Assembly (NCBI RefSeq): GCF_023347535.1
Contig: NZ_CP094473.1
Span: 1,054,001-1,118,000 of the forward strand
Direction of reading: 5' to 3'
DNA from: Faecalibacterium sp. HTF-F
GTDB taxonomy: Bacteria; Bacillota; Clostridia; Oscillospirales; Ruminococcaceae
Length of the DNA: 64,000 nucleotides
Shown: one piece after another, positions 26,781 through 36,647 of the stretch
How positions within the stretch are numbered: the first letter of the stretch is position 1
Layout of the letters: each line of letters starts with the position of its first letter
Program-made: the position numbers and the translations under genes
The notes under the pieces: model-generated
Told to the model about the DNA's origin: nothing
The model's input: the letters and a program-made list of their open reading frames with translations, nothing else
Database searches by the model: none

Positions 26781-29363
26781 TCACGCCTGCCCCTGCACAA
26801 GGGCGCGAATCTGCTTTTCCACGTTCTGCACTTCCTCGTGGAACATGCGGGCCGAGACGCGCAGCGCACCGTGCCCCAGAATGATGATCTGTTCCATACC
26901 GTCGGAAGTGGCCACGCGCACGCGGCGTCCTTTGCCGATCTCGTGGGTGACATGTTCAATGAACATGTCCGCCGTTTCTGCTTCCTTCGTGTAGACCACA
27001 TGGATGTTGTGGTACTGCTCGATGGAGCCCGGACTGCCCGGCACCCGGTAGGCGTCGAACACAAGGATGAGGTTGCATTTCTGGTAGCCCTGATAGTTGC
27101 ACAGAATGTCCATCAGCTTATGCCGGGCGGCTTCCAGACTGTCCTTTGCAAGGGCGTTCAGCTCGTCCCATGCGAAGATGATGTTATAGCCGTCCACCAG
27201 CAGATATTCCGGCAGGATCTCCCACTGCTGAGCGTCAAAATCCGGACGTTCCCGCTTTTGCGTTGGGTGGAATGCGGCCAGCGGGTCCCGCTTGATGGGC
27301 CCATAAGTGCGCTCAAAAATTTTGAGCAGTTCGGCATCCTCTTCCAGAGTGGCGCGGTAGGCCATGGCCCGGCGCTGCGGCACAGTCTGCACCTCCGGTT
27401 CCGGGCGCGCGGCTTTTCCCCAGCCGCTGTCCACATGCATGTGACTGCGCACCTGATCCCATGGTACCACAAAGCCTGCTCCATGGGCGCAGAACACCGA
27501 ATCTGCGGGATTTTCAAGGTCATGTTCCGGCTTATAGCCTGCGGCTTCGATGACCTGCGCCGCGTTGTGGCAGGGCCGGCAGCCATCCGGCGTCAGGGTC
27601 AGCCGTCCACGACCGCGGGTATAGCTGACCACTTCCATGGGGTAGCTGCGCATGGTAGCTACCGGCGCAAAACCGGTGAGCACAGCAGTTTCTTCTCCGC
27701 TTTCCGGCGGGTCAAAGCTGCCTTCCATGCGCTGGATATCGGTCATGGCACGGCCAAGGCTTTCCACCGGCACTTCCAGCCGGAAGGCGTACCACGGCTC
27801 CAGCAGCTGGCTTTTGGCCATCATCAGGCCCTGCCGCACAGCGCGATAGGTCGCCTGCCGGAAATCTCCGCCCTCTGTGTGCTTCAGGTGGGCACGGCCT
27901 GCAATGAGGGTGATCTTCACGTCCGTCAACGGCGCTCCGATCAGCACGCCAAGGTGCTGTTTTTCTTCCAGATGGGTCAGCACAAGGCGCTGCCAGTTTT
28001 TGTCCAGAACTTCTTCCCGGCAGTCGGCGGCAAACTGCATTCCGCTGCCGCGCGGCAGCGGTTCCAGCTTGACATGCACTTCTGCGTAGTGGCGCAGCGG
28101 CTCGTAATGGCCTACACCCTCCATGGGCTCCGTGATGGTCTCTTTATAAAGGATGCCGCCGGGGCCGAACTCCACGTTCAGGCCAAACCGCTCTGCCAGC
28201 AGGCTGCGCAGCACTTCCAGCTGGATCTCGCCCATGAGCTGGACATGGATCTCGCCCAGCGTTTCGTTCCATACCACATGGAGCTGAGGTTCCTCTTCCT
28301 CCAGCCGATGCAGCTTGCCCAGCGCCGCGTGCACATCTGCACCCTCCGGTAGCATCACCTGATAGCTGAGCACCGGTTCCAGCACCGGCAGGTCGCTGTC
28401 GCGCTCTGCGCCAAGGCCTTCGCCCTGACGGGCTTTGGTCAGGCCGGTGACAGCACACACCTGCCCGGGGTGGATGGTCTCTGCCAGTGTATACTTTGTA
28501 CCGGAGTACAGCCGCAGCTGGTTGGCCTTTTCAGCCCAAGGCTCGCCGTCCGCTTCGCCCGAGAGCTGTGCTTTCACCTTCAGCTCCCCGCCGGTAACGC
28601 GCAGCCAGGTCAGGCGGGCACCCTGCTCATCCTGCGAGACCTTGAACACCTTGGCTCCAAAGACGTCCAGTGCAGGAGCCGGGCGGGTAAAGCGGTCCAG
28701 TCCGGTGAGAAGTTCCTCCACACCATCCAGCTTGAGCGCCGAGCCGAACCAGCACGGGAAAACATGCCGCCGGGCAATGGCCGGGATGATCTCGGCATCT
28801 GTCAGCTGTCCGGCCTCCAGCATCCGATTCATCAGGTTCTCATCGCAAAGAGCCAACGCATCATCCCGGTCTGCCTGCGGCATGCCAAAATCCACAAACC
28901 CTTCGCCGAGGCGATGATTCAGCTGGGCCAGCAGCTCTTCCTTGCTCTTGCCGGGCAGGTCGGTCTTGTTTACAAACACAAAGGTGGGCACGTGGTAGCG
29001 CCGCAGCAGCCGCCAGAGCGTTTCGGTGTGGCTCTGCACGCCATCGGTACCGCTGACCACCAGCACGGCATAATCCAAAACCTGCAGAGTGCGCTCGGTC
29101 TCGGTGGAAAAATCCACATGGCCGGGAGTGTCCAGCAGGGTGATATCCGTGCTGCCTGCCGTCAGCAGTGCCTGCTTGGAAAAAATAGTGATCCCACGGG
29201 CTTTTTCCAGCGCGTCTGTGTCCAGAAAGGCGTCCTTGTGATCCACGCGCCCCAGCTTGCGGATCGCGCCGGAACGGTAGAGCATGGCTTCCGAAAGGGT
29301 GGTCTTGCCAGAGTCCACATGGGCCAGAATGCCCAGAACGATATGCTTGTGAATAGTTTCCAT
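26781..29363 (-). CDS. TetM/EF-G-like GTPase fused to a Rae1/YacP-type NYN RNase
   Basis: This 860-residue protein starts METIHKHIVLGILAHVDSGK. The GTPase motifs are complete: AHVDSGKTT (14-22), RGITI (56-60), DTPGH (78-82) and NKTD (132-135). EF-G-like domains of the ribosomal-protection (TetM/TetO) type follow up to about residue 690. After a linker comes LLVDGYNIIFAWDELN (from residue 721), with VFDAYRVPG, YTKEAETADMFIEHV and RVATSDGMEQIIILG. These are the conserved acidic motifs of YacP/Rae1 NYN nucleases, so the protein joins a ribosome A-site-binding GTPase to a ribosome-associated RNase. I infer ribosome quality control or stress-linked mRNA cleavage. Tetracycline protection is possible but unproven. 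Confidence 0.9.
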   Translation of the reverse strand: METIHKHIVLGILAHVDSGKTTLSEAMLYRSGAIRKLGRVDHKDAFLDTDALEKARGITIFSKQALLTAGSTDITLLDTPGHVDFSTETERTLQVLDYAVLVVSGTDGVQSHTETLWRLLRRYHVPTFVFVNKTDLPGKSKEELLAQLNHRLGEGFVDFGMPQADRDDALALCDENLMNRMLEAGQLTDAEIIPAIARRHVFPCWFGSALKLDGVEELLTGLDRFTRPAPALDVFGAKVFKVSQDEQGARLTWLRVTGGELKVKAQLSGEADGEPWAEKANQLRLYSGTKYTLAETIHPGQVCAVTGLTKARQGEGLGAERDSDLPVLEPVLSYQVMLPEGADVHAALGKLHRLEEEEPQLHVVWNETLGEIHVQLMGEIQLEVLRSLLAERFGLNVEFGPGGILYKETITEPMEGVGHYEPLRHYAEVHVKLEPLPRGSGMQFAADCREEVLDKNWQRLVLTHLEEKQHLGVLIGAPLTDVKITLIAGRAHLKHTEGGDFRQATYRAVRQGLMMAKSQLLEPWYAFRLEVPVESLGRAMTDIQRMEGSFDPPESGEETAVLTGFAPVATMRSYPMEVVSYTRGRGRLTLTPDGCRPCHNAAQVIEAAGYKPEHDLENPADSVFCAHGAGFVVPWDQVRSHMHVDSGWGKAARPEPEVQTVPQRRAMAYRATLEEDAELLKIFERTYGPIKRDPLAAFHPTQKRERPDFDAQQWEILPEYLLVDGYNIIFAWDELNALAKDSLEAARHKLMDILCNYQGYQKCNLILVFDAYRVPGSPGSIEQYHNIHVVYTKEAETADMFIEHVTHEIGKGRRVRVATSDGMEQIIILGHGALRVSARMFHEEVQNVEKQIRALVQGQA

Positions 29364-29432
29364 CCGCTTCTCCTACAATTCAAAATTCATGTTTATTGTA
29401 GCACGGATGGGGGAAAAAGAAAAGTTTTGATT

Positions 29433-29646
29433 GAAAATGGCCTCCGCTGCGCTCTGGCTATATTCAGCGGAAAGTTTATTTTCATTTTGAGTTTGTTGCG
29501 GCCTGCGGGCCGCTCCAAACGTCTTTTCACGAATGGGGCTAAAACCGGAAGATTCAGTTTCTATCATCGACTTTTTTCATGAAAAAACAGCTCTGGAAAA
29601 TCCGCGGATTTTCCAGAGCTGTAAATATAAGAGTTATAATTCCGCT
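29433..29646. repeat. Hairpin-rich intergenic element, copy A (partial)
   Basis: It begins with CCTCCGCTGCGCTCTGG like the left end of the 284-bp element at 44623-44906. It contains a GCGGCC/GGCCGC hairpin, a perfect 34-base palindrome (29588-29621, centre AAAATCCGCGGATTTT) and the shared ending ATTCCGCT. No right-hand terminal repeat is present, so this copy is truncated or diverged. The remaining gap to 29802 shows no gene. Confidence 0.65.
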
Positions 29647-29802
29647 ATTGATGCAACAACGATGACCGCCGCCAGTGGCGGGAACAGGGAAGAGTTGTTG
29701 GGGCAGTGGCCAGCAAGACATGAGCGCCGTTTAAGGCGCGAAATGGATGCTGGGAGCCACAACTCGTTCCAAAGCGAACGCGTCGGCCATTTTAACGGTC
29801 AA

Positions 29803-31329
29803 TTACTCCACAATGATGCTCTTGCCAGTCATTTCAGCCGGGACGGGCAGGCCGATATAGGGCAGCATGGTGGGTGCGATGTCGGCAAGGCAGCCGCCCT
29901 CACGCAGCTTCACATCGCCGCAGCCAACAGCCACAAAGGGCACCACGTTGGTGGTGTGTGCGGTGAAGGGGGTGCCGTCCGGGTTCATCATCTTCTCGGC
30001 GTTGCCATGGTCGGCGGTGATGAAGGCGCAGCCGCCGGCCTTCAGCACAGCGGACACCACCTGATCCACAGCGGTATCCACAGCCTCAACGGCCTTGACC
30101 GCAGCATCGAATACGCCGGTGTGGCCTACCATATCGCAGTTTGCAAAGTTCAGGATGACCACATCGTACTTGCCGCTCTCGATGCGCTTGACGCACTCGG
30201 CAGCAACCTCGGGGGCGCTCATCTCGGGCTTCAGGTCATAGGTTGCTACCTTCGGGCTGGGGATCACGCAGCGGTCCTCACCCTCGTAGGGAGCCTCGAC
30301 GCCGCCGTTGAAGAAGAAGGTGACATGGGCGTACTTCTCGGTCTCGGCAATGCGCAGCTGGGTCTTGCCGTTCTCGGACAGGTACTGGCCCAGAACATTC
30401 TTCAACTCCACAGGGGGATAGGCCACCTCGCAGTTGGGCATGGTGGCGTCGTACTCGGCCATGCAGACATAGTTCACCTGCTTGCGGCCACCGCGGCGCT
30501 CAAAGCCGGTGAAAGCGTCGTCGCAGAAGATACGGGTCATCTGGCGGGCACGGTCGGGGCGGAAGTTCATGAAGATCACGGTGTCGCCGTCCTGCACGCG
30601 GCCGCCCTCACAGGTGACGCAGGGCAGAACGAACTCATCGGTCTTGTCAGCTGCATAGGAAGCCTCGATGGCCTCGGCAGCGTTGGCGGCATGATTGCCC
30701 TCGCCGTAGACAAAGGCAGCATATGCCTTCTCTTCACGATCCCAGTTGTTATCGCGGTCCATGGCGTAGTAGCGGCCGGAGACGCTGGCGATCTTGCCGA
30801 TGCCCAGCTCGTCCAGCTTGGCCTGCAGGTCGGCCAGGAAGCCCTTGCCGGAGTGCGGGTCGGTATCACGGCCATCGGTGATGCAGTGCAGGTAAACGTC
30901 CTTTGCACCCAGATGCTTTGCCATTTCCAGCACGCCGAACCAGTGGTCTGCGTGGCTGTGCACACCGCCGGTGCCCACCAGACCCATCAGATGGATGGCC
31001 TTGCCGGCATCGATGGCAGCCTTCATGTTCTTGACCAGAACCGGGTTCTGGAGCATCTCGCCGTCCTTGATGGACTTGGTAATGAGGGTGAGCTGCTGAT
31101 ACACGATGCGGCCTGCGCCCATGTTGGTATGGCCAACTTCGGAGTTGCCCATCTGGCCATCGGGCAGGCCGACGGCCATACCGGAAGCGTTGATGGTGGT
31201 CATGGGATATTTTGCCATCAGAGCATCGAGATGGGGCTTCTTGGCGGCGACCACGGCGTTGCCGAAGGTCTCCTCCGGCACCCAGCCGAAGCCATCCATG
31301 ATGCACAGAAGAACAGGTTTCTTTGCCAT
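29803..31329 (-). CDS. gpmI: 2,3-bisphosphoglycerate-independent phosphoglycerate mutase
   Basis: This 508-residue metalloenzyme interconverts 3- and 2-phosphoglycerate. It starts MAKKPVLLCIMDGFGWVPEE, where the DGFG aspartate binds metal. MGNSEVGHTNMGAGR carries the catalytic serine, GRYYAMDRDNNWDR binds substrate, and ITADHGNAEKM supplies further metal ligands. Length is standard. The start follows an AAAGGAGA ribosome site; a longer frame exists but lacks one. It lies downstream of tpiA and pgk on the same strand. Confidence 0.97.
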   Translation of the reverse strand: MAKKPVLLCIMDGFGWVPEETFGNAVVAAKKPHLDALMAKYPMTTINASGMAVGLPDGQMGNSEVGHTNMGAGRIVYQQLTLITKSIKDGEMLQNPVLVKNMKAAIDAGKAIHLMGLVGTGGVHSHADHWFGVLEMAKHLGAKDVYLHCITDGRDTDPHSGKGFLADLQAKLDELGIGKIASVSGRYYAMDRDNNWDREEKAYAAFVYGEGNHAANAAEAIEASYAADKTDEFVLPCVTCEGGRVQDGDTVIFMNFRPDRARQMTRIFCDDAFTGFERRGGRKQVNYVCMAEYDATMPNCEVAYPPVELKNVLGQYLSENGKTQLRIAETEKYAHVTFFFNGGVEAPYEGEDRCVIPSPKVATYDLKPEMSAPEVAAECVKRIESGKYDVVILNFANCDMVGHTGVFDAAVKAVEAVDTAVDQVVSAVLKAGGCAFITADHGNAEKMMNPDGTPFTAHTTNVVPFVAVGCGDVKLREGGCLADIAPTMLPYIGLPVPAEMTGKSIIVE

Positions 31330-31485
31330 AAAAATGAATCTCCTTTGATTTGAGAACACTATTTTCAATAAAAACAAGGGGCAGCGCCTGCAATGTGCCC
31401 GATAGAGCGCATTCTCCGCAGCTACCCCTCATCCGGCACTTCGTGCCGCCTTTCCGCAGTGGAAAAGGCTTATTTTGCGGTTTTA

Positions 31486-32256
31486 TCAGCCCTTGGTGGC
31501 TGCGTTGACGATCACTGCAAAGTCGGGAGCCTTCAGGGATGCGCCGCCGATCAGGCCGCCGTCCACATCCTTTTTGCTCAGCAGTTCCTCGCAGTTCTTG
31601 GCGTTCATGCTGCCGCCGTACTGGACAGTAGTAGCCTCGGCAACTGCCTCGCCGTACACCTCACCGATGACCTTGCGGATCTGGCCGCAGACTTCCTCAG
31701 CCTGATCGGCGGTAGCGGTCTTGCCGGTGCCGATGGCCCAGATGGGCTCGTAGGCGATAACGACATTTGCCATCTGCTCAGCGGTCACGTCGCGCAGAGC
31801 GATCTTGGTCTGCATCCGGACCAGCTCCTCGGTGACGCCCTCCTCACGCTGCTGCAGGCTCTCGCCCACGCAGATGATGACCTTCAGGCCGGCGTTCAGA
31901 GCAGCCAGAGCGCGCTTGTTCACGGTCTGGTCGGTCTCTGCAAAGTACTGGCGGCGCTCAGAGTGGCCCACGATGACGTACTCCACGCCCAGATCCACCA
32001 GCATGTCAGCGCTGATCTCGCCGGTGAAAGCGCCGGACTTCTCGAAGTGAACATTCTCAGCACCCACATGGATGTTGGTGCCCTTGGTCTTCTCCACAGC
32101 GGTGACCAGGTCCGTATACGGGGTGCAGATGACCACCTCGCAGCCTGCGTCCTGAACAGCGGGGACCAGCTCATCCACCAGAACAGCAGCCTCAGAGGCG
32201 GTCTTGTTCATCTTCCAGTTGCCTGCAATGATAGCCTTGCGCTTTGCCTTATCCAT
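31486..32256 (-). CDS. tpiA: Triosephosphate isomerase
   Basis: This 256-residue TIM-barrel enzyme interconverts dihydroxyacetone phosphate and glyceraldehyde 3-phosphate. It contains IAGNWKMNK (substrate asparagine and lysine), [12 protein letters not shown] (electrophilic histidine) and [16 protein letters not shown] (catalytic glutamate plus flexible loop 6). It lies between pgk and gpmI. A terminator after pgk suggests that part of its transcription starts separately. Confidence 0.97.
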   Translation of the reverse strand: MDKAKRKAIIAGNWKMNKTASEAAVLVDELVPAVQDAGCEVVICTPYTDLVTAVEKTKGTNIHVGAENVHFEKSGAFTGEISADMLVDLGVEYVIVGHSERRQYFAETDQTVNKRALAALNAGLKVIICVGESLQQREEGVTEELVRMQTKIALRDVTAEQMANVVIAYEPIWAIGTGKTATADQAEEVCGQIRKVIGEVYGEAVAEATTVQYGGSMNAKNCEELLSKKDVDGGLIGGASLKAPDFAVIVNAATKG

Positions 32257-32312
32257 GATACTCTATCTCCTTTATTTACCTTCTATATGTGCAGTCTGTG
32301 CACAAACAAAAA

Positions 32313-32340
32313 GGTGCGGCGGCGCTGAAGCCGCCGCACC
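32313..32340 (-). terminator. Terminator after pgk
   Basis: GGTGCGGCGGC (32313-32323) pairs with GCCGCCGCACC (32330-32340). On the minus strand TTTTTGTTTG follows. It could attenuate read-through into tpiA. Confidence 0.9.
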
Positions 32341-32360
32341 CATTTACGATGCCGGAAAAA

Positions 32361-33569
32361 TTATGCGTTCTGAATGACAGCGATGCCGGGCAGCTCCTTG
32401 CCCTCCAGATACTCCAGAGAAGCGCCGCCGCCGGTGGAGATGTGGGTCATCTTGTCGCCCAGACCCATCTGCTGTACAGCTGCTGCGCTGTCGCCGCCGC
32501 CGATCACGGTGGTAGCGTCGCTCTCAGCCATAGCCTTAGCAACTGCCAGAGTGCCAGCTGCCAGAGTGGGGTTCTCGAACACGCCCATGGGGCCGTTCCA
32601 CACAACGGTCTTGGATGCCTTGACAGCATCGGCAAACAGCTTCATGCTCTCGGGGCCGATGTCGCAGCCTTCCATGTCAGCCGGGATCGCGGTGACAGGA
32701 ACAACGGTGGTCTCAACCGGAGCGTCGATGGGATCGGGGAAGTCCTTGATGCAGACAGCATCAACGGGCAGCAGCAGCTTCACGCCCTTCTCCTGAGCCT
32801 TGGCCATCATTTCCTTGCAGTAATCCAGCTTGGAATCGTCGCACAGGCTCTTGCCGACCTCGTAGCCCTGAGCCTTGACGAAGGTGTAGGCCATGCCGCC
32901 GCCGATGATCAGGGTATCGACCTTCTCCAGCAGGTTGGAGATAACATTCAGCTTGTCTGCGACCTTTGCGCCGCCCAGAATAGCGGTGAAGGGACGAACG
33001 GGATCGTTCACAGCGTTGCCCAGATACTTGATCTCCTTCTCCATCAGGTAACCAACAGCGGTATCCTTGATGAAGTCGGTGACGCCTGCGGTGGAGCAGT
33101 GTGCACGGTGGCAGCTGCCGAATGCATCGTCAACATATGCATCAGCCAGAGAAGCCAGCTCTTCGCTGAACTCGGGCATGTTCTTGGTCTCTTCCTTGCG
33201 GAAACGGGTGTTCTGCAGCAGAACGACGTCGCCGTTGTTCATGGCAGCAACAGCAGCCTTTGCGTTCTCGCCGACAACATTGTCGTCATCTGCAAACACA
33301 ACGGTCTTGCCCAGCTTTGCGCTCAGAGCCACAGCAACGGGTGCCAGGCTGAACTTGGCCTCGGGGCCGTTCTTGGGCTTGCCCAGATGGCTGCACAGGA
33401 TGACCTTTGCGCCATCATTGACCAGCTTCTGGATGGTGGGCAGAGCTGCGTTGATGCGGTTCTCGTTGGTGATGACACCGTCCTTCATCGGGACGTTGAA
33501 ATCGCAGCGGACAAGCACCTTCTTGCCGCAGTAGTTCTGATCGTCGATCGTCTTCTTACCTAAACCCAT
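32361..33569 (-). CDS. pgk: Phosphoglycerate kinase
   Basis: This 402-residue two-domain kinase makes ATP from 1,3-bisphosphoglycerate. It starts [20 protein letters not shown], then [12 protein letters not shown] (substrate arginine and asparagine). LCSHLGKPK and [12 protein letters not shown] mark the N-domain, and [11 protein letters not shown] with [20 protein letters not shown] the nucleotide-binding C-domain. A consensus promoter lies 80 bases upstream. Confidence 0.97.
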   Translation of the reverse strand: MGLGKKTIDDQNYCGKKVLVRCDFNVPMKDGVITNENRINAALPTIQKLVNDGAKVILCSHLGKPKNGPEAKFSLAPVAVALSAKLGKTVVFADDDNVVGENAKAAVAAMNNGDVVLLQNTRFRKEETKNMPEFSEELASLADAYVDDAFGSCHRAHCSTAGVTDFIKDTAVGYLMEKEIKYLGNAVNDPVRPFTAILGGAKVADKLNVISNLLEKVDTLIIGGGMAYTFVKAQGYEVGKSLCDDSKLDYCKEMMAKAQEKGVKLLLPVDAVCIKDFPDPIDAPVETTVVPVTAIPADMEGCDIGPESMKLFADAVKASKTVVWNGPMGVFENPTLAAGTLAVAKAMAESDATTVIGGGDSAAAVQQMGLGDKMTHISTGGGASLEYLEGKELPGIAVIQNA

Positions 33570-33648
33570 GGTAATAAACTCCTCTCAAGTTTTAATGTCT
33601 GAACTAGAGTTTCGCTCGCATTCGGGGGCCATGCCCCGTTACGATACT

Positions 33649-33677
33649 ATTATAAACAAAAACCGTGCACATTGCAA
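33649..33677 (-). promoter_or_regulatory. pgk promoter
   Basis: On the minus strand TTGCAA (33677-33672) and TATAAT (33654-33649) are separated by 17 bases. Spacing and sequence are those of a strong vegetative promoter. Confidence 0.8.
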
Positions 33678-33804
33678 GGTCGCAAGATAGATAATAGTTT
33701 AACAAACATTTGCTGCTGATGCACGGAAATGTGTGTATTTTGACCGAAAGGGGGGAATAAGCTGAATCAATGCTGTGATTAGGGCCGGCAGTTGATCCCA
33801 AAGC

Positions 33805-34773
33805 TTACCTCCCGTCTGCTTCTGTCTCCGCAGTGATGTAAATGGGGCGGTGCTTCACTTCCAGATAGGCCTTGGCCAGATATTCACCCACGATACCCGT
33901 ACACAGCAGCTGCACACCGCTGCACAGCAGAATGATGCATACCATACTGGGCCAGCCGGAAGTAGGGTCGCCGAAAATCAGTGCACGCACTATCACGAAG
34001 ATGATGCCGATGAATGCCAGAACGCAGAAAAGTACACCAAGGCCTGCCGCCATGACCAGTGGCGCGGTAGAAAAACCCACGATGCCTTCGATGGAATATT
34101 TGAACAGGCTCCAGAAATTCCATTTTGTCTGGCCTGCCACACGTTCCACATTTTTATAATCGAACCATTTTGTGCGGAATCCTACCCAGCTGAAAATGCC
34201 TTTGCTGAAGCGGTTATACTCACTCATGCTCAGCACGGCATCCACCATTTTTCGGCTCATCAATCGAAAATCCCGGGCACCATCTACAATTTCAGTATCC
34301 GACATTTTGTTGATGATTTGATAAAATTTATGAGCAAACCAGCTGCGTATCGGTGGTTCGCCCTCCCGGGTCGTGCGGCGGGTAGCTGCACAGTCATATT
34401 CGCCGGTCAGCAGCGTGTCCAGCATGTCCGGCAGAAGTGACGGTGGGTCCTGCAGGTCGGCATCCAGCGTTGCCACATAGTCGCCTTTCGCTGCCTGCAG
34501 ACCTGCATAGATGCCGGCTTCCTTGCCAAAATTGCGGCTGAAGGAAATGTATCGTACCCGATCATCCTGCCGGTGCAGTTTCCGCGCTGTATGCAGAGTA
34601 CCGTCCTTTGAACCATCATCCACAAAGATGATCTCAAAGTCTGCATTATGAGATTTTTTCATATTCTTTGCCACGCGGCACGCTTCCTGATAAAAAAGGG
34701 GCATGGCCTCTTCTTCATTATAACAGGGTACGATCAGACTGATTAACATATCGCCCGTTTTCTCCTTTTCCAT
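33805..34773 (-). CDS. GtrB/DPM1-like family 2 glycosyltransferase
   Basis: This 322-residue membrane enzyme has a GT-A domain with LIVPCYNEEEAMPLFYQEA, FVDDGSKDGT and TLDADLQDPP (the metal-binding DxD-type motif). Two C-terminal membrane helices follow (about 230-255 and 265-290). Such enzymes load a sugar onto polyprenyl phosphate for later transfer to cell-wall or surface polymers. It directly follows, on the same strand, the remnant of a membrane protein that may have been its partner transferase. Confidence 0.9.
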   Translation of the reverse strand: MEKEKTGDMLISLIVPCYNEEEAMPLFYQEACRVAKNMKKSHNADFEIIFVDDGSKDGTLHTARKLHRQDDRVRYISFSRNFGKEAGIYAGLQAAKGDYVATLDADLQDPPSLLPDMLDTLLTGEYDCAATRRTTREGEPPIRSWFAHKFYQIINKMSDTEIVDGARDFRLMSRKMVDAVLSMSEYNRFSKGIFSWVGFRTKWFDYKNVERVAGQTKWNFWSLFKYSIEGIVGFSTAPLVMAAGLGVLFCVLAFIGIIFVIVRALIFGDPTSGWPSMVCIILLCSGVQLLCTGIVGEYLAKAYLEVKHRPIYITAETEADGR

Positions 34774-35007
34774 TCATTCGTCTTTTTGGAGCAGGTAAAT
34801 AACTGCCAGACCTTTTTCTGAGATTTTTTCTACTGTTTTGTAATTTTCCTGTTTGGCAAATTCATACACTTCAGCCTCGGTCATCTGCGTTTCGGGGTAG
34901 GTTGCAACTGCCAAGATCATTTCCTTGTTTCCCGTTTTCTCCGTCAGGTAGCTCTCCGAAATATCATTGGAAATATCATCTGTTACACAGATACTGTCAA
35001 AGTACAA
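34774..35007 (-). pseudogene. C-terminal remnant of a membrane protein (possibly GtrII-type)
   Basis: The frame, starting only at a TTG without ribosome site, reads YFDSICVTDDISNDISESYL then TEKTGNKEMILAVATYPETQ and ends AVIYLLQKDE. The frame continues upstream without a start until a stop at about 35045. The soluble tail resembles those found after multi-pass glucosyltransferase (GtrII-like) proteins, and the neighbouring GtrB-like gene supports that, but the membrane part is gone. Identification is tentative. Confidence 0.45.
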
Positions 35008-35257
35008 AAGCTGCGGGAGAAGTGAGGTAATAGACGGGTTACTTATCTTTGATCAAAATATGCATTTTTTTGAGTATAGCATACTTTTCGTCCGACTTCC
35101 AGTGCAAGTCTGCGTCTGGAATGCATATTCCCCGCATTGAAGATCAAGCTCCTTTTGTTATTCGCACACAGCTTTCTAAAACAAAAAGCAGCCGCATAGC
35201 AAATACTACACGACTGCTCATATGTCTGTCCGGTCGAAGGATGACAGCACCGCAGGC

Positions 35258-35932
35258 TTAGTTCTCTGCACCGCCCTCGGCCTTCATGGCGTTGTAGCCG
35301 ATCAGGACGGTCCACACATAAGCGCAGGTCTTGGGGATCATCAGCATACCGATCAGCGGGTTCACTTCAGCCCACAGCACGACGGGGATATAGAAGCCGA
35401 AGCTCAGCACGATGGTGAGCCACATCCAGCGGAAAGCCCGGTCGCTGTGCTCCTTTGCACTGTGGTAGAACAGCACGATGACCAGCAGGCCAAGCAGTGC
35501 AAAGGGGATGTTCCGCAGGATGCCCCAGGCGAGGGGAGTCTTGTTGGTGAGCCACTGGTTCTGAGGCATCATGCACAGCAGCACACGCGCAGCGGACAGG
35601 ACATACACGGCAATGGTCAGACCCTTCCGGCCCTCCACATGGTAGCGCTTGCGCCAGACATAATACAGCAGCACGTAAAAGACGGTCATGGTGATGGAAG
35701 TGATCCACTTGCCCAGACCCAGAGGAACTGCGTAGTTTTCCAGACCGGTGGTGCACAGTGCCAGTGCACGGGGGACAAGGTGGAAGGAATCGCCTGCACC
35801 CAGCACCATAGCCATAAGGCCGAACAGCTTGAACTGCGAGCCGCTCTTGCTGCTGCGGATCATACGGATGCCCACCGTGAGCACGGTGACCAGATAGAAG
35901 ATGTCGAAAACGGTTTCAATGATTGCACGCAT
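35258..35932 (-). CDS. Seven-helix membrane protein, likely TetR target
   Basis: This 224-residue protein starts MRAIIETVFDIFYLVTVLTV and has seven probable membrane helices. I do not recognise the family with certainty. Between helices 2 and 3 lies GAGDSFHLVPRALALC, with a charged Asp and His-Arg in the membrane region. Upstream at 36021-36033 is the palindrome TGAACACTGTTCA, matching the operator at the promoter of the adjacent tetR gene, so that regulator probably controls it. A transport or sensing role is inferred only from topology. Confidence 0.75.
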   Translation of the reverse strand: MRAIIETVFDIFYLVTVLTVGIRMIRSSKSGSQFKLFGLMAMVLGAGDSFHLVPRALALCTTGLENYAVPLGLGKWITSITMTVFYVLLYYVWRKRYHVEGRKGLTIAVYVLSAARVLLCMMPQNQWLTNKTPLAWGILRNIPFALLGLLVIVLFYHSAKEHSDRAFRWMWLTIVLSFGFYIPVVLWAEVNPLIGMLMIPKTCAYVWTVLIGYNAMKAEGGAEN

Positions 35933-36020
35933 AGGGTTTGCTCCTTTTTAGATTGGATTGGAGAAAATATGATATAGTATATGGGAACAGGATACTTTCA
36001 TCCTGCGGCACCAATCAAGT

Positions 36021-36033
36021 TGAACACTGTTCA
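36021..36033. promoter_or_regulatory. Operator for the TetR-family regulator (target gene)
   Basis: TGAACACTGTTCA is a perfect 6+1+6 palindrome. It differs from the site at 36648-36660 only in the central base. Confidence 0.75.
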
Positions 36034-36074
36034 TTTTAGACTTAAAAAATTCCCACAAATCTGTGGGACATTTT

Positions 36075-36632
36075 TCAGTAGACAGCCCGCCGTACGATCT
36101 CCAGCACGGTAGATGGGTCAAAGTCCTGCCGTACCAGAGCGGACAGCATCAGCGAGAACAGCATCTCTGCAAATTTTTCAACGGTAAACTCCGCTGTGAA
36201 GGCGTCAGCCCGGATTCTGGTATCATTCCGCAGCACCGTGCACAGGGCATCCAGAATGTGCTGCCATGCCCGCTGCATCTGCTGCTTTCCATCGGCGGTG
36301 TCCTGCTGGACAAAGCCCAGCGCATGATGGGTGAAAAATCCCGGATACCGCTGGCAGCCGTACTCCAGCTGCTTGTACATCCACCGGACGCAGGACAGGG
36401 TGTCCTGAAAGACAGCCTCATCCTCCGGATGATGGAAGATATCGTTCCAGATGCTTTCCACCGTGGCACTCAACAGATCGGTCTTGGATTCAAAGTAATT
36501 GTAGATGCAGCCCACCGAGACTCCGCAGGCAGCAGCCACCGAACGGATGTTGATACCGGCCCATCCGTTTTGCTGGATGAGTTTTCTGCTGATCTGCAGG
36601 ATGTTCTCTTTTGATGTTGCCATTGGATTCAT
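36075..36632 (-). CDS. TetR/AcrR-family transcriptional regulator
   Basis: This 185-residue protein has an N-terminal helix-turn-helix (residues about 8-52, GINIRSVAAACGVSVGCIYN followed by YFESKTDLL), the TetR DNA-reading signature. The C-terminal ligand domain is helical and diverse. Its own promoter contains the palindrome TGAACATTGTTCA just after the -10 box, and the same palindrome lies before the membrane protein gene downstream. This supports autorepression and control of that neighbour. The ligand is unknown. Confidence 0.9.
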   Translation of the reverse strand: MNPMATSKENILQISRKLIQQNGWAGINIRSVAAACGVSVGCIYNYFESKTDLLSATVESIWNDIFHHPEDEAVFQDTLSCVRWMYKQLEYGCQRYPGFFTHHALGFVQQDTADGKQQMQRAWQHILDALCTVLRNDTRIRADAFTAEFTVEKFAEMLFSLMLSALVRQDFDPSTVLEIVRRAVY

Positions 36633-36647
36633 CCGATCACCTCAACG

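Noticed and set aside
26652..28352. 566-codon plus-strand ORF opposite the GTPase-RNase gene
   Set aside because: It is fully antisense to a gene with clear motifs, has histidine/glutamine-rich composition typical of GC-rich shadow frames, and no ribosome site or known family.
29533..31353. 606-codon plus-strand ORF opposite gpmI
   Set aside because: Antisense shadow of a highly conserved enzyme; repetitive Gly/His/Val content and no recognisable domain.
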